In this document: positions 50,364-59,075 of the stretch, one piece after another
Position numbering within the stretch: the first letter of the stretch is position 1
How the letters are laid out: each line of letters opens with the position of its first letter
Source of the DNA: Pirellula sp.
GTDB taxonomy: Bacteria > Planctomycetota > Planctomycetia > Pirellulales > PNKZ01
Assembly: GCA_013822735.1 (NCBI GenBank)
Contig: PNKZ01000001.1
Span: 620,001-684,000, forward strand
DNA: 64,000 nt
Direction of reading: 5' to 3'
Program-made: the position numbers and the translations under genes
Notes under the pieces: generated by a model
Told to the model about the DNA's origin: nothing
What the model saw: the letters and a program-made list of their open reading frames with translations, nothing else
Database searches by the model: none

Positions 50364-50780
50364 TTAGGTCGAGGTCGAGCGACGGTGCGAGGAGAGCAGT
50401 TTGTCGAGAATGCCGTTCACGAATTGCGATGAATGGGCCGAGCCGTATCGTTTGGCGAGGTCGATCGCTTCGTCGATGGCCACGGCCCCCGGCGTGTCGG
50501 TATAGAGCAGTTCGAAGGCGCCAAGTCGGAGCACGTTGCGATCCGTGGCGGCCATCCGTTCTAGGCCCCAGTTATCGGCCGTTTTGCCGAGCAGCGCGTC
50601 GAGTTCTTGGCGGTTGCGGCGGACGCCGGCGACCAGGGACCGAGCAAATTCCGTTAGTTCGCCGCTGCGCAGCCGACGTTGCAAGAACGCGTCCGTTTCG
50701 GCCGGATTGTGGCCGGGATTGAGATCGTCTTGAAACAAGACCTGCAGAGCAATGGCGCGAGCACGGCTACGACGGGACAT
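50364..50780 (-). CDS. nusB: Transcription antitermination factor NusB
   Basis: A 138-residue all-helical protein that joins NusE (S10) on boxA RNA in rRNA antitermination. Seen: RRSRARAIALQVLFQDDLNP at the start, DRNVLRLGAFELLYTDTPGAVAIDEAIDLAKRYG, and a final VNGILDKLL. Length is normal. It follows ribH by 120 bases and precedes ftsY by 52 bases; the ribH-nusB order is widespread in bacteria. Confidence 0.95.
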   Translation of the reverse strand: MSRRSRARAIALQVLFQDDLNPGHNPAETDAFLQRRLRSGELTEFARSLVAGVRRNRQELDALLGKTADNWGLERMAATDRNVLRLGAFELLYTDTPGAVAIDEAIDLAKRYGSAHSSQFVNGILDKLLSSHRRSTST

Positions 50781-50900
50781 CAGAACGGTTGCCTACCTGA
50801 ACTAGAAAACGGAGACTGCACGCTACGGCTCGACCTGCGACGCCGGAAGCGATGAAAATATTATACCGCGACGGCCCGACGGACCGGTGAAAACGGCCGA

Positions 50901-51377
50901 CTAGACCTTTTCCGCCACTTGCTGTAACAAATGAGCCATGCGCAAAGCCGCTTCGGCGCATTCGGCTCCCTTATTGCCGACGTTGCCGCCGGCCCGATGG
51001 AGCGCCTGTTCGAGGGTATCGCAGGTGAGCACTCCGAACAAGACGGGGACGCTTTCCCGGACGCCGAGCTCGGCCAGCTGCATACTCACGGCGCGATTGA
51101 TGTGTTGGTCGTGCGTCGTCTCGCCGCGAATTACTGCGCCCAAGCACAGCACGGCGTTGTAGTCGTGGTGCGCGATGGCCACGGCCGCGACGGTCGGCAG
51201 CTCAAATGCGCCGGGCACCCAATAGACGTCGATATCGGCATCAGCGGCGCCTGCATCGACGAACGTCGACACGGCCCCTTCGAGCAGCCTGCCCGTCAAG
51301 TGATCGTTGTAGCGCGAGACGACGATCGCCCATTTGCCGGCGACGGCCTGCGGTTGTCCTTCAAAAACGTTCGGCAT
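50901..51377 (-). CDS. ribH: 6,7-dimethyl-8-ribityllumazine synthase
   Basis: A 158-residue enzyme of riboflavin synthesis that forms icosahedral or pentameric shells. Seen: VVSRYNDHLTGRLLEGA, VYWVPGAFELPTVA, LGAVIRGETTHDQHIN and FGVLTCDTLEQALHRAGG. The frame is open upstream into the rho gene, but MPNVFEGQPQ at 51377 is 11 bases after the rho stop and was chosen. Part of rho-ribH-nusB-ftsY, all on the minus strand. Confidence 0.97.
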   Translation of the reverse strand: MPNVFEGQPQAVAGKWAIVVSRYNDHLTGRLLEGAVSTFVDAGAADADIDVYWVPGAFELPTVAAVAIAHHDYNAVLCLGAVIRGETTHDQHINRAVSMQLAELGVRESVPVLFGVLTCDTLEQALHRAGGNVGNKGAECAEAALRMAHLLQQVAEKV

Positions 51378-51388
51378 GGTGTGACTCT

Positions 51389-52852
51389 CTAGCTCTTCAT
51401 GCTCATCAAGAACTCCGCGTTCGTGCGGGTCTTCCCGAGCCGCGTCGTCAGAAGTTCCATCGAATCCACAGGGTTCATTTCGTTCAACACGCGCCGCAAG
51501 ACGCACACGCGACGATACTCTTCAGGGTCGAGCAACATTTCTTCGCGCCGGGTGCCGCTACGATTGATGTCGATGGCCGGCCAAACGCGTTTGTCGACTA
51601 GCTTTCGATCGAGCACGATTTCGAGATTGCCCGTCCCTTTGAACTCTTCAAAGATTACGTCGTCCATCTTGCTGCCGGTGTCGACCAAGGCGGTGGCGAC
51701 GATCGTCAGCGAGCCTCCTTCTTCGACCTTGCGAGCCGCGCCGAAGAATCGCTTCGGCTTTTGCAACGCGTTGGCGTCGACGCCGCCGGAGAGGATTTTG
51801 CCGGAATGCGGCACTTCGGCGTTCCAAGCGCGCGCCAGTCGCGTGATGCTGTCGAGGAAAATGATGACGTCGTGGCCGTATTCGACCATTCGCTTCGCCT
51901 TCTCGATCACCATTTCCGACACTTGAATGTGTCGGGCCTGGACTTCGTCGAACGTGCTGCTGATGACCTCGCAATTCGGGCCTTTGATTTGCCGCTCCAT
52001 GTCCGTGACTTCTTCCGGCCGCTCGTCGATGAGCAGCATGATCACATAGACTTCCGGATGATTCGTGAGTACGGCCTTGGCCATCTTCTGCAACAGGATG
52101 GTTTTGCCGGCGCGCGGCGGGCTGACGACGAGCCCGCGCTGACCGAAGCCGATTGGTACGATCAGGTCGATGACGCGCGTGCTCGGCTCATCGGCCGTGG
52201 TTTCCAACCGCACTCGCTTGTCAGGATGCAGCGGCGTGAGGTCGTCGAAGAAGACCTTTTCCGCGTGAAGGCTTGGGTCTTGGAAGTTGATCGCTTCGAC
52301 CCGCAGCAATGCGAAGTAGCGCTCGTTCTCTTTCGGTGGACGAATCTGGCCGCTGACGACCGTACCGGTGCGCAGACCAAAGCGACGGATCTGGCTCGGC
52401 GATACGTAAATGTCGTCCGGGCAGGAAAGGTAGTGATAGTCGGGGCTGCGCAAAAAGCCGAACCCGTCGGGAAGCACTTCGAGCGTTCCTTCGCCGAACA
52501 TCAGTCCGTTGAGTTTCACGCGCTCTTTGAGGATCTTGAAGATCAGATCCTGCTTCTTCATCCCCATGTAGTCGGTGAGGTTTTCCATCCTGGCCTGTTC
52601 GATCAACTGGCCCATACTCATCCGCTGCAATTCGGCGATGTGAATGTCGCCTTGCTTGATTTGCTCGTAGCGCCGATCGGTCTCGTCGAACCCTTGTTCG
52701 GCTTCCTCAGCGAGTTCTTCGGCAAGGCTCAGCGGTTCCTTTTCGTCGTTCAGTTCTTCGTGCGCAACATCGGGCGGCGGCGACAAGCCGGGTTTTGAAC
52801 TGACACGCCGACCGAGTGGTCCCTGGGGCCGGGAGCCGCGAGGTTCGGTCAT
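51389..52852 (-). CDS. rho: Transcription termination factor Rho
   Basis: A 487-residue hexameric RNA helicase that ends transcription. An acidic N-terminal extension (about 1-60, [20 protein letters not shown]) precedes the Rho N-domain ([17 protein letters not shown]), the cold-shock-like RNA-binding domain ([20 protein letters not shown]) and the ATPase with P-loop [28 protein letters not shown] and [13 protein letters not shown] are the further motor motifs. The rho leader (52853-53167) shows no gene. Confidence 0.98.
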   Translation of the reverse strand: MTEPRGSRPQGPLGRRVSSKPGLSPPPDVAHEELNDEKEPLSLAEELAEEAEQGFDETDRRYEQIKQGDIHIAELQRMSMGQLIEQARMENLTDYMGMKKQDLIFKILKERVKLNGLMFGEGTLEVLPDGFGFLRSPDYHYLSCPDDIYVSPSQIRRFGLRTGTVVSGQIRPPKENERYFALLRVEAINFQDPSLHAEKVFFDDLTPLHPDKRVRLETTADEPSTRVIDLIVPIGFGQRGLVVSPPRAGKTILLQKMAKAVLTNHPEVYVIMLLIDERPEEVTDMERQIKGPNCEVISSTFDEVQARHIQVSEMVIEKAKRMVEYGHDVIIFLDSITRLARAWNAEVPHSGKILSGGVDANALQKPKRFFGAARKVEEGGSLTIVATALVDTGSKMDDVIFEEFKGTGNLEIVLDRKLVDKRVWPAIDINRSGTRREEMLLDPEEYRRVCVLRRVLNEMNPVDSMELLTTRLGKTRTNAEFLMSMKS

Positions 52853-53167
52853 GATGGGAAACTCCGAAATGGGAACGATCCTTGCCCCGCGCGAACGGCC
52901 GGGCGGCAGGATGCATTGGCGAGCGAGATGGGAAGCAAACGAGAAGCGGGTGCGAGCAGATTGGGATTCGACCTTGCCGGCGTTCTCCGACGGCGACGAG
53001 CCTTATCGGCCGATCGCGACGGAGTGCGATGCTAGGAGGAAGGGATCGAGCAGGCGAACGAGAAATCGGGAAATGGGATACGCGGGCGGAAGGCAAGCGC
53101 GAGCCGTCGAACACGTGTTGAGTCAAACACGAGGGATGTGAGTCGGGCGATGTTCGACCGCTCTATT
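52853..53167. other. Spacer between coaE and rho
   Basis: 315 bases upstream of rho. Frames in both directions are low-quality (Arg-rich, no ribosome-binding site). I see no hairpin-T-run terminator and no promoter that I would defend. In other bacteria rho leaders are sites of autoregulation, which could hold here. Confidence 0.4.
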
Positions 53168-53809
53168 CTACCCGACTAACGACGGCCACAAGCGAGTTAT
53201 TTGCAAATTCGTCCCCCCGGCAGAACCAGAATTGTCGACCGTAAAGTCGGCGCGTCGCTTCTTTTCGTCGACCGGTTCTTGTCGCGCTTCCCGCGCTGCG
53301 AACTCGGAGTCGGACCAACCCCGGCTCCGCGCTCTTTCGCGTCGCATTTCTAGTGGTGCATCCACAAAGAGCAGGTGGTCGCAAAGCTTGTCCCAACCGG
53401 CCTTTAGCATGACGGGGGCGTCGAGCACGAGGAGCGGCGTACCCGACTCGGCCATTGCCGTGGCCCGCTCCCGCAGAACTTCGCCGATGAGAGGATGGGT
53501 GATTTGTTCCAGATGCGCAAGATCGGCTCGTCCTTGGGGAGTGTCCACAAACACGAGCCGAGCGAGGGCAGGGCGGACCACATGTCCCGCAGCATCGAGC
53601 ACTCCGTCCCCCCAGCGAAGCCGGATCGCCTCACGGACGTCGGGACGCCGCAGCACTTCGTGTCCGGCCGCGTCGGCGTCTAAGAGCCCGGCCCCCAGCG
53701 CAACGAGCTGTGCCGCGACGAGACTTTTGCCTGAGGCAATGCCGCCAAGCAGCCCGACGATGCGCGGCTTGGTGCGGGAACCAGAGGTTGGCGGAAGGAG
53801 CGAAGTCAT
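53168..53809 (-). CDS. coaE: Dephospho-CoA kinase
   Basis: A 213-residue P-loop kinase that phosphorylates dephospho-CoA in the last step of CoA synthesis. P-loop GLLGGIASGKSLVA (19-32), DADAAGHEVL, HPLIGEVLRE, LVLDAPVMLKAGWDKLCD and the Arg-rich lid RRERARSRGWS are in family order. It starts 18 bases after the polA stop, so both are likely cotranscribed. Confidence 0.96.
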   Translation of the reverse strand: MTSLLPPTSGSRTKPRIVGLLGGIASGKSLVAAQLVALGAGLLDADAAGHEVLRRPDVREAIRLRWGDGVLDAAGHVVRPALARLVFVDTPQGRADLAHLEQITHPLIGEVLRERATAMAESGTPLLVLDAPVMLKAGWDKLCDHLLFVDAPLEMRRERARSRGWSDSEFAAREARQEPVDEKKRRADFTVDNSGSAGGTNLQITRLWPSLVG

Positions 53810-53827
53810 TGTTGGCGGGAGATGGTC

Positions 53828-56770
53828 TTACACCACTTCCGTTTCCGCCCAGTTCTTGCCGAGTTTCACGTCGACTTGTAGCGGCACCTTGAGTTGCATC
53901 ACGTTTTGCATCTCGTCGCGGACCATTGTGATCAATCGGTCCTGCTCCGCCGCCGGCGTTTCAAACAGCAGTTCGTCGTGGATTTGCAGCAGCATCTTGG
54001 CCTCGGCAAATTCCTTTTGCAGTCGTCGGTGAACGTTGATCATCGCCAGCTTGATCAAGTCGGCGGCCGAGCCTTGGATAACGGTATTGATCGCCGTGCG
54101 CTCGGCGAGGTTGCGCTGTCGACCGCCGTTGGTACGAACACCGTTGATCGCGCGCCGACGCCCGAGGATGGTGCTGACATACCCGTCTCGCGCGCAGTCT
54201 TCCAATACGCCGGTCATGAAACGTTCGACGCCCGGATACTGTGCGAAGTAGCCCTCGATAAACCGCGAGGCTTCGTCCTGCGGGATGCCGAGCACCTTGG
54301 CGAGGCCGAAAGCACTCTGTCCGTAGAGGATTCCGAAGTTGACCGTCTTGGCCGTGCGGCGCTGATCGCGCGTCACCTGATCGAGCGGCACGCCGTACAC
54401 TTGCCCGGCGACACGCGTATGAATGTCTTCTCCGGCGGCGAAGGAAGCCAGCATGCCGGGGTCTTCCGAGCAGTGGGCCAGCAATCGCAGCTCGATCTGC
54501 GAATAGTCGGCCGACACCAGCATCCAATCGGCATGGCCGGAGAGAAATGCCGAACGGATTTCGCGGCCTTCTTCGGTGCGAATCGGAATGTTTTGCAGGT
54601 TCGGATCGCTGGAGGAGAGGCGACCGGTCGCCGCCACGGCTTGATGCAGCGAGCAATGGACGCGCTCCGTTCGCGGGTTCACCAGCAGCGGCAGCGCGTC
54701 GACGTACGTTCCTTTCAACTTCGAGTACTGGCGAAACTCGATGATCTTCGCCGGCAGCGGATGTTGGCGGCCAAGTTCTTCCAACACGTCGGCATCGGTG
54801 CTCGGGCCGGTCTTCGTCTTCGAGATTACCGGCAGCTTCAATTCTTCGAAGAGCACGGTGCCCAGCTGCTTCGGCGACGCGATATTAAATTCGTGGCCGG
54901 CGATGGCGTAGATCTCTTGTTCGAGCTCGGCCATGCGCACGGTATAGCGAGCGCTCAGCTCTGCTAACCGTTCGGGATTGATGCGGATGCCCGTACACTC
55001 AAGGTCGACGAGCACGTCCACGAGCGGCATTTCGACAGTGCGGAAAAGCTCGGTGAGGCCTTGCTCCGCCAGCCGCGGTTCCAGTAGATCGACGAGCCGT
55101 AGCGCGACGTCGGCGTCTTCGGCGGCGTACTTCGTTACATCCTTCACCGGCGCTTCGTCCATCCGGCGTTGATTCTTGCCGGAGCCGATGAGGCTTTCGA
55201 TCGTGATGTTCGTGTGGTTGAGGTAGCGTTGCGCCAACTCGTCGAGATTGTGATTGCGTTCGCCCGCGTCGAGCAAGTACGCGGCCAGCAGCGTGTCGAA
55301 CGACACACCTTTGAGATGGATGCCGACGCCGCGAAACACGATCTGGTCGTACTTCAGATTCTGGCCGACTTTGGCGATGGACGGGTTTTCCAAGATCGGC
55401 TTGAGCACGGCGACGACCATCTCCAACGGCAGCGTTGGCTCGCCGGCGGGCCCTTTTACGGGGATGTAATAGCTGGTGCCCGCCTCCCAGGCGACGCTCA
55501 CGCCGACGAGCTCCGCCTGGGTTGCCGTAACGCTCGTGGTTTCCGTATCGACGGATAGCCGCGGCTGGGCCGCCATCGCCGCCGAGAGCGTTTGCAGCTT
55601 CTCCGGCGTGTCGATCGTTTGGTAGTCGACGATCCACGCCGGTGCGGGAGCCTTCGGCGCCGCCGTGGCTGCGGGCAACGTTCGCATCTGTTGCGTCAGG
55701 CGGTGGAAGCCGAACTCGTTGCCGAGCGCGACGCTCGCCGCCGCGTTGATGCCGCGCACGCGAGCGGCCCGCCAATCGATGGCCAGCGGCATTCGTCGTT
55801 CGAGCCGTACGAGCATCTGGCTCAAGTACGCTTTATCTTTGTTCTCAATGAGCGTCTTCTTGCGCGCTGCGCCGCTGATCTCTTCCACATGTTCGTAGAT
55901 GCCGTCGAGAGTGCCGTACTTTTCGAGCAGTTCTTTGGCCGCCTTCGGCCCGATCTGCGGCACGCCCGGCACGTTGTCGACCGAATCGCCGACGAGCGCT
56001 TGGAAGTCGACGACCTGTTCCGGTCGCACGCCCCAATCGGCCATAAGCGCCGCGGCGTCGTACGTGCTGTTCTTGCGAAGGTTGAAGATCTTTACCTGGT
56101 CGCTAAGCAACTGCCGGCAGTCTTTATCGGCCGTGACGACATAGCACTCACCGCCGAGTTCTTCCGAGAGTTGCGCAATAGTCGCCAGAGCGTCGTCGGC
56201 TTCGTAGTCGGGATGTTCGAGAATCGGAATATTGAACGCCGAGATCATTTGCCGGATCAGCGGGAACTGGGGAATCAGTTCGGTCGGACATTCCGAGCGC
56301 GTTCCCTTGTATTCGGTGTACTGCTGATGCCGAAACGTCGGTTCGCTGAGGTCGAACGCGCAGAACAGAAAGTCGGGCTTCTTCACCTCCAGCAGATACA
56401 TCAGATCGCGTGTAAACCCGAACAGCGCATTGACCGGCTGCCCTTTGGGGCTCGTCATCTCCGGAATTGCGTGGAACACCTGGAAGATGAGAGAGTTGGC
56501 GTCGATCACCCAGACTTTCTTCCCCGCGAGGTTCGGCGGATCGAATGATTCGGCGTCGTCGAGCGAAGCGGCGTCGGAACCCACTTCCGGCCCGAGTTGG
56601 CCCGACTCGGCCTGGCGGATAACGTCGTCCGGAAGCCCCGAGCCTTCGTCGCCGACCCCTGCGCCGAGGGGTGCCGATTTGGTCGCCGGCGGCGCTTCGG
56701 AAGGCTCTGAGTCGGCAAAGCCCGCCAGAAGCGCCTGATTCTGGTTTTTCGCAGTCTTCCGAGCAGCCAT
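53828..56770 (-). CDS. polA: DNA polymerase I with 5'-3' and 3'-5' exonuclease domains
   Basis: A 980-residue polymerase. After a Ser/Glu-rich N-terminal tail (1-75) comes the 5'-3' exonuclease (WVIDANSLIFQVFHA, EYKGTR, HPDYEADD). The 3'-5' proofreading domain keeps its acidic residues (SVDTETTS, NLKYDQ, YAAEDADVAL). The polymerase domain has DYSQIELRLLAH, RRTAKTVNFGILYGQS and IHDELLFE. It fills gaps in repair and Okazaki fragments. Proofreading is therefore intact, unlike in some thermophile Pol I enzymes. First gene of polA-coaE. Confidence 0.98.
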   Translation of the reverse strand: MAARKTAKNQNQALLAGFADSEPSEAPPATKSAPLGAGVGDEGSGLPDDVIRQAESGQLGPEVGSDAASLDDAESFDPPNLAGKKVWVIDANSLIFQVFHAIPEMTSPKGQPVNALFGFTRDLMYLLEVKKPDFLFCAFDLSEPTFRHQQYTEYKGTRSECPTELIPQFPLIRQMISAFNIPILEHPDYEADDALATIAQLSEELGGECYVVTADKDCRQLLSDQVKIFNLRKNSTYDAAALMADWGVRPEQVVDFQALVGDSVDNVPGVPQIGPKAAKELLEKYGTLDGIYEHVEEISGAARKKTLIENKDKAYLSQMLVRLERRMPLAIDWRAARVRGINAAASVALGNEFGFHRLTQQMRTLPAATAAPKAPAPAWIVDYQTIDTPEKLQTLSAAMAAQPRLSVDTETTSVTATQAELVGVSVAWEAGTSYYIPVKGPAGEPTLPLEMVVAVLKPILENPSIAKVGQNLKYDQIVFRGVGIHLKGVSFDTLLAAYLLDAGERNHNLDELAQRYLNHTNITIESLIGSGKNQRRMDEAPVKDVTKYAAEDADVALRLVDLLEPRLAEQGLTELFRTVEMPLVDVLVDLECTGIRINPERLAELSARYTVRMAELEQEIYAIAGHEFNIASPKQLGTVLFEELKLPVISKTKTGPSTDADVLEELGRQHPLPAKIIEFRQYSKLKGTYVDALPLLVNPRTERVHCSLHQAVAATGRLSSSDPNLQNIPIRTEEGREIRSAFLSGHADWMLVSADYSQIELRLLAHCSEDPGMLASFAAGEDIHTRVAGQVYGVPLDQVTRDQRRTAKTVNFGILYGQSAFGLAKVLGIPQDEASRFIEGYFAQYPGVERFMTGVLEDCARDGYVSTILGRRRAINGVRTNGGRQRNLAERTAINTVIQGSAADLIKLAMINVHRRLQKEFAEAKMLLQIHDELLFETPAAEQDRLITMVRDEMQNVMQLKVPLQVDVKLGKNWAETEVV

Positions 56771-56983
56771 GCAAAGTCCTAACGTGAGCCGGTACGAGTG
56801 TTAATCGAGGCGTATATTATGGCGGGCAGCAGCCTCGAAACGGCCCCGCCGCGCATCGTACGGGGGTCGGAAAGGGGCTGTCAACCGACGGGCCGTTGCC
56901 GTGCTTAAACGCGTTGTCGCCAAGCGACAACGATGTGGCGTTTCGGCAACGTCCGCACTCGCCGACAAACGCTCGAATTTGTT
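56771..56983. other. Spacer upstream of polA with a 9-3-9 palindrome
   Basis: The divergent spacer contains the palindrome CGTTGTCGC-caa-GCGACAACG (56912-56932) and no gene. No polA promoter was placed. Confidence 0.4.
56912..56932. promoter_or_regulatory. Perfect 9-3-9 palindrome, possible operator
   Basis: CGTTGTCGC-CAA-GCGACAACG between polA and the coiled-coil protein gene, about 50 bases upstream of a plausible promoter. Its geometry (9-bp arms, 3-base spacer) equals that of the palindrome before the Rrf2 gene but its sequence differs. Confidence 0.4.
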
Positions 56984-57012
56984 TTGACGCACCGTAACGC
57001 CCTGCATAGACT
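56984..57012 (+). promoter_or_regulatory. Sigma-70-type promoter of the coiled-coil protein gene
   Basis: TTGACG (56984-56989), 17 bases, TAGACT (57007-57012): five and four of six consensus matches at ideal spacing. The start codon lies about 170 bases downstream. Confidence 0.4.
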
Positions 57013-57185
57013 TGAATTCATGTATACCGACGCGGCTTTCTGCTGCGCCGGAACGTCGTTTGCTTGACGGTTTGTACCGCATACTCCATCGCTGCCGTGC
57101 CCGCGGCTTCCTATCTCTTCCGCGGGGCGCGGCTCGATCCTAAGTTCTCGCCGCCCCACATCGTTGCCGTTAGAGGAATTCGTCC

Positions 57186-58619
57186 ATGGCCAATCAAAAC
57201 CAAGGCATGACGATCGCCGTGATCATCTTCGTGATTCTCACGGTGATCTCGATGGCGATTGCCGTCGTATTCGTGCAGCAGTCGGGCGAACTGCAAAAGC
57301 AATTGAGTGTGGCGGAGAAGAAGGCGAAGGATAGTTCCGACTTGGCCGACGCGACCACGTTGGAATTCAACGAGGTGAAGGAGATCATCATGCCGGCCGC
57401 CGACTCGAACGGCGTGGCGATGTCGGCCGTGAGCGAGCGGTTTAAGGCCGACCTCAAAAAGCACGGCGATCGGTTGAAGAATATTGCGACGGAAACGACG
57501 GTTCCGCAAAGCTATTCGCAAATGCTCGACAGCGCCATGGCGGCGCTCGATCAGCGCAACACGGCGCTCGAAGCCGAACGGGTCCGACTCGTCGATACGG
57601 AAAAGCAGAAGGCCTCGCTTCAGGGAACATACGAAGCGCAGGTTACGCAGTTCAAGCAGCAAGCCGATGCCGTGGTCAAGGAGAAGGCCGATCTACAAAG
57701 TAAGCTCACCTCTTCGGAAGAGCGTTTAAAGAACGTTCAATTGGAGGTGACCGCTAAAATCGACCAGTCCCAGGCCGAGACGCAGAAGGTTCGCCAGGAG
57801 TTGCAAAAGACGATCGACGATCAAAAAGAAAAGATTCTCCAACTCGAAGGCGCCCTCGCCAAGCTGAATGAACGCTTGACGAGCTTTATCGAGGTTCAAT
57901 TCGCGGCAACTTACGACGGCGAAGTGACGAAGGTCAACCCGTCGGCGCGAACGGTGTGGATCAACCTCGGCTCGTACGACAACCTCCCGAAGAGCCTCAC
58001 GTTCAGCGTGCAGGCTCGCGGAGTTCCGGCGGGCAGCCAAGTGCCGCCTAAGGCAAAGTTGGAAGTCACTGAAATTCTTTCCGATCACTTGGCCGAGTGC
58101 CGCATCATCGAAGACGATCTGCGCAATCCGATTCTCCCGGGCGACAATATCTTCACACAGATGTGGGCCCCCGGCCAACGCACCCGGTTCGCCTTCGCCG
58201 GCAAGATCGACATCGACAACAACGGCTCCGACGACATGGATCGCGTTCGGGCCATGGTGGCCCGCGCCGGCGGTCAGATCGACGCCGAAGTCGTCAACGG
58301 CGAACTACGCGGCAAGCTCGACATCGAGACCCGGTACTTGGTGCTCGGTGCGGTTCCGGCCGACAAGAACTCGGCCGATCGCTACAACGAACTGACCGCC
58401 GAGGCCGAACGCCTGGGCATTCAGCGCGTGCCGATGGCCGTGTTCTTCGATCAGATCGGCTATAAGCGTGAGGCGCGCACCCAGACCTTCGGCAGCGGTG
58501 CAAGCGGCACGCGAGATTTGGAAGCCCCCGACGGCGGTCAGCGCGTCTCCAACGGTCGGGTCACGCCGATCTTCGAACGTCGCAAGCCGCCCGCCGCCAT
58601 CGGCGGTAGCAGCTACTAA
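57186..58619 (+). CDS. Membrane-anchored coiled-coil protein with BRCT-like C-terminal domain
   Basis: A 477-residue protein. One membrane segment at about 9-31 is followed by long coiled-coil stretches (about 32-55 and 110-235, rich in Glu, Gln, Lys and Ala). A beta-rich domain follows (YDGEVTKVNPSARTVWINLG). Residues about 335-395 (FAFAGKIDIDNNGSDDM, RVRAMVARAGGQIDAEV, ETRYLVLG) resemble a BRCT-like fold, which in other proteins binds phosphopeptides or DNA ends. AGAGGAATT precedes the ATG. The layout suggests a periplasm-spanning or cell-division-type tether; function unknown. Confidence 0.8.
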   Translation: MANQNQGMTIAVIIFVILTVISMAIAVVFVQQSGELQKQLSVAEKKAKDSSDLADATTLEFNEVKEIIMPAADSNGVAMSAVSERFKADLKKHGDRLKNIATETTVPQSYSQMLDSAMAALDQRNTALEAERVRLVDTEKQKASLQGTYEAQVTQFKQQADAVVKEKADLQSKLTSSEERLKNVQLEVTAKIDQSQAETQKVRQELQKTIDDQKEKILQLEGALAKLNERLTSFIEVQFAATYDGEVTKVNPSARTVWINLGSYDNLPKSLTFSVQARGVPAGSQVPPKAKLEVTEILSDHLAECRIIEDDLRNPILPGDNIFTQMWAPGQRTRFAFAGKIDIDNNGSDDMDRVRAMVARAGGQIDAEVVNGELRGKLDIETRYLVLGAVPADKNSADRYNELTAEAERLGIQRVPMAVFFDQIGYKREARTQTFGSGASGTRDLEAPDGGQRVSNGRVTPIFERRKPPAAIGGSSY

Positions 58620-58646
58620 CGCGTTCTTTTCGGCTAGTCCGCCTCG

Positions 58647-59075
58647 TTAAGCCGCTTTAGGTACGTCGTCGCCGAAAAGTCGCAGGCGGAGTTCCGCGAG
58701 GGCTTCGGAGTATCCTTCTTCTTCTCGGTCGTTTGTCGGCTGGAAGTATTCCGGGTGCACGAAGAGCAGTCCCGGCGTATCGAGCCGTCGCTCCTTGGCT
58801 AACGTGTGGAGCAGCATGATCTCGTTCCGTTGCAAGCGGTGCAACTTGCAAAGTTCGTCGAACAGCTTTCTCGGCTGATAGAGATTCGGACGCCGATCGC
58901 GGCCGCGCATCGTCGTCGCCGCCCACCATCCCAAGGCGCCCACGGCGATCAACGCCGCAATCCGCCATGCGTAGTCGCTTCCCTGCAGCGAGGCTCCTGA
59001 ACTCCGCATCCAAGTATTTTGGGCGAAGAGCGCCGCGACGGCCTGCGCTCCCGCGACCGGTAGACTAAGGTCCAT
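58647..59075 (-). CDS. Hypothetical single-TM protein coupled to HEAT-repeat gene
   Basis: A 142-residue protein with one strong membrane segment at about 36-55 (RIAALIAVGALGWWAATTM) and a cytoplasmic C-terminal domain (KLFDELCKLHRLQRNEIMLL, LDTPGLLFVHPEYF). The first 30 residues are weakly hydrophobic. Its ATG overlaps the end of the upstream HEAT-repeat gene by 11 bases, so the two are translated together and probably act together. No domain name is assigned. Confidence 0.8.
   Translation of the reverse strand: MDLSLPVAGAQAVAALFAQNTWMRSSGASLQGSDYAWRIAALIAVGALGWWAATTMRGRDRRPNLYQPRKLFDELCKLHRLQRNEIMLLHTLAKERRLDTPGLLFVHPEYFQPTNDREEEGYSEALAELRLRLFGDDVPKAA

Noticed and set aside
52851-53141. 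A 96-codon plus-strand frame in the rho leader
   Set aside because: No ribosome-binding site of quality, Arg/Glu-rich random-looking translation, and it overlaps the rho start region antisense.
53894-54967. A long plus-strand frame opposite polA
   Set aside because: Antisense to conserved polymerase motifs; no start signal or domain.
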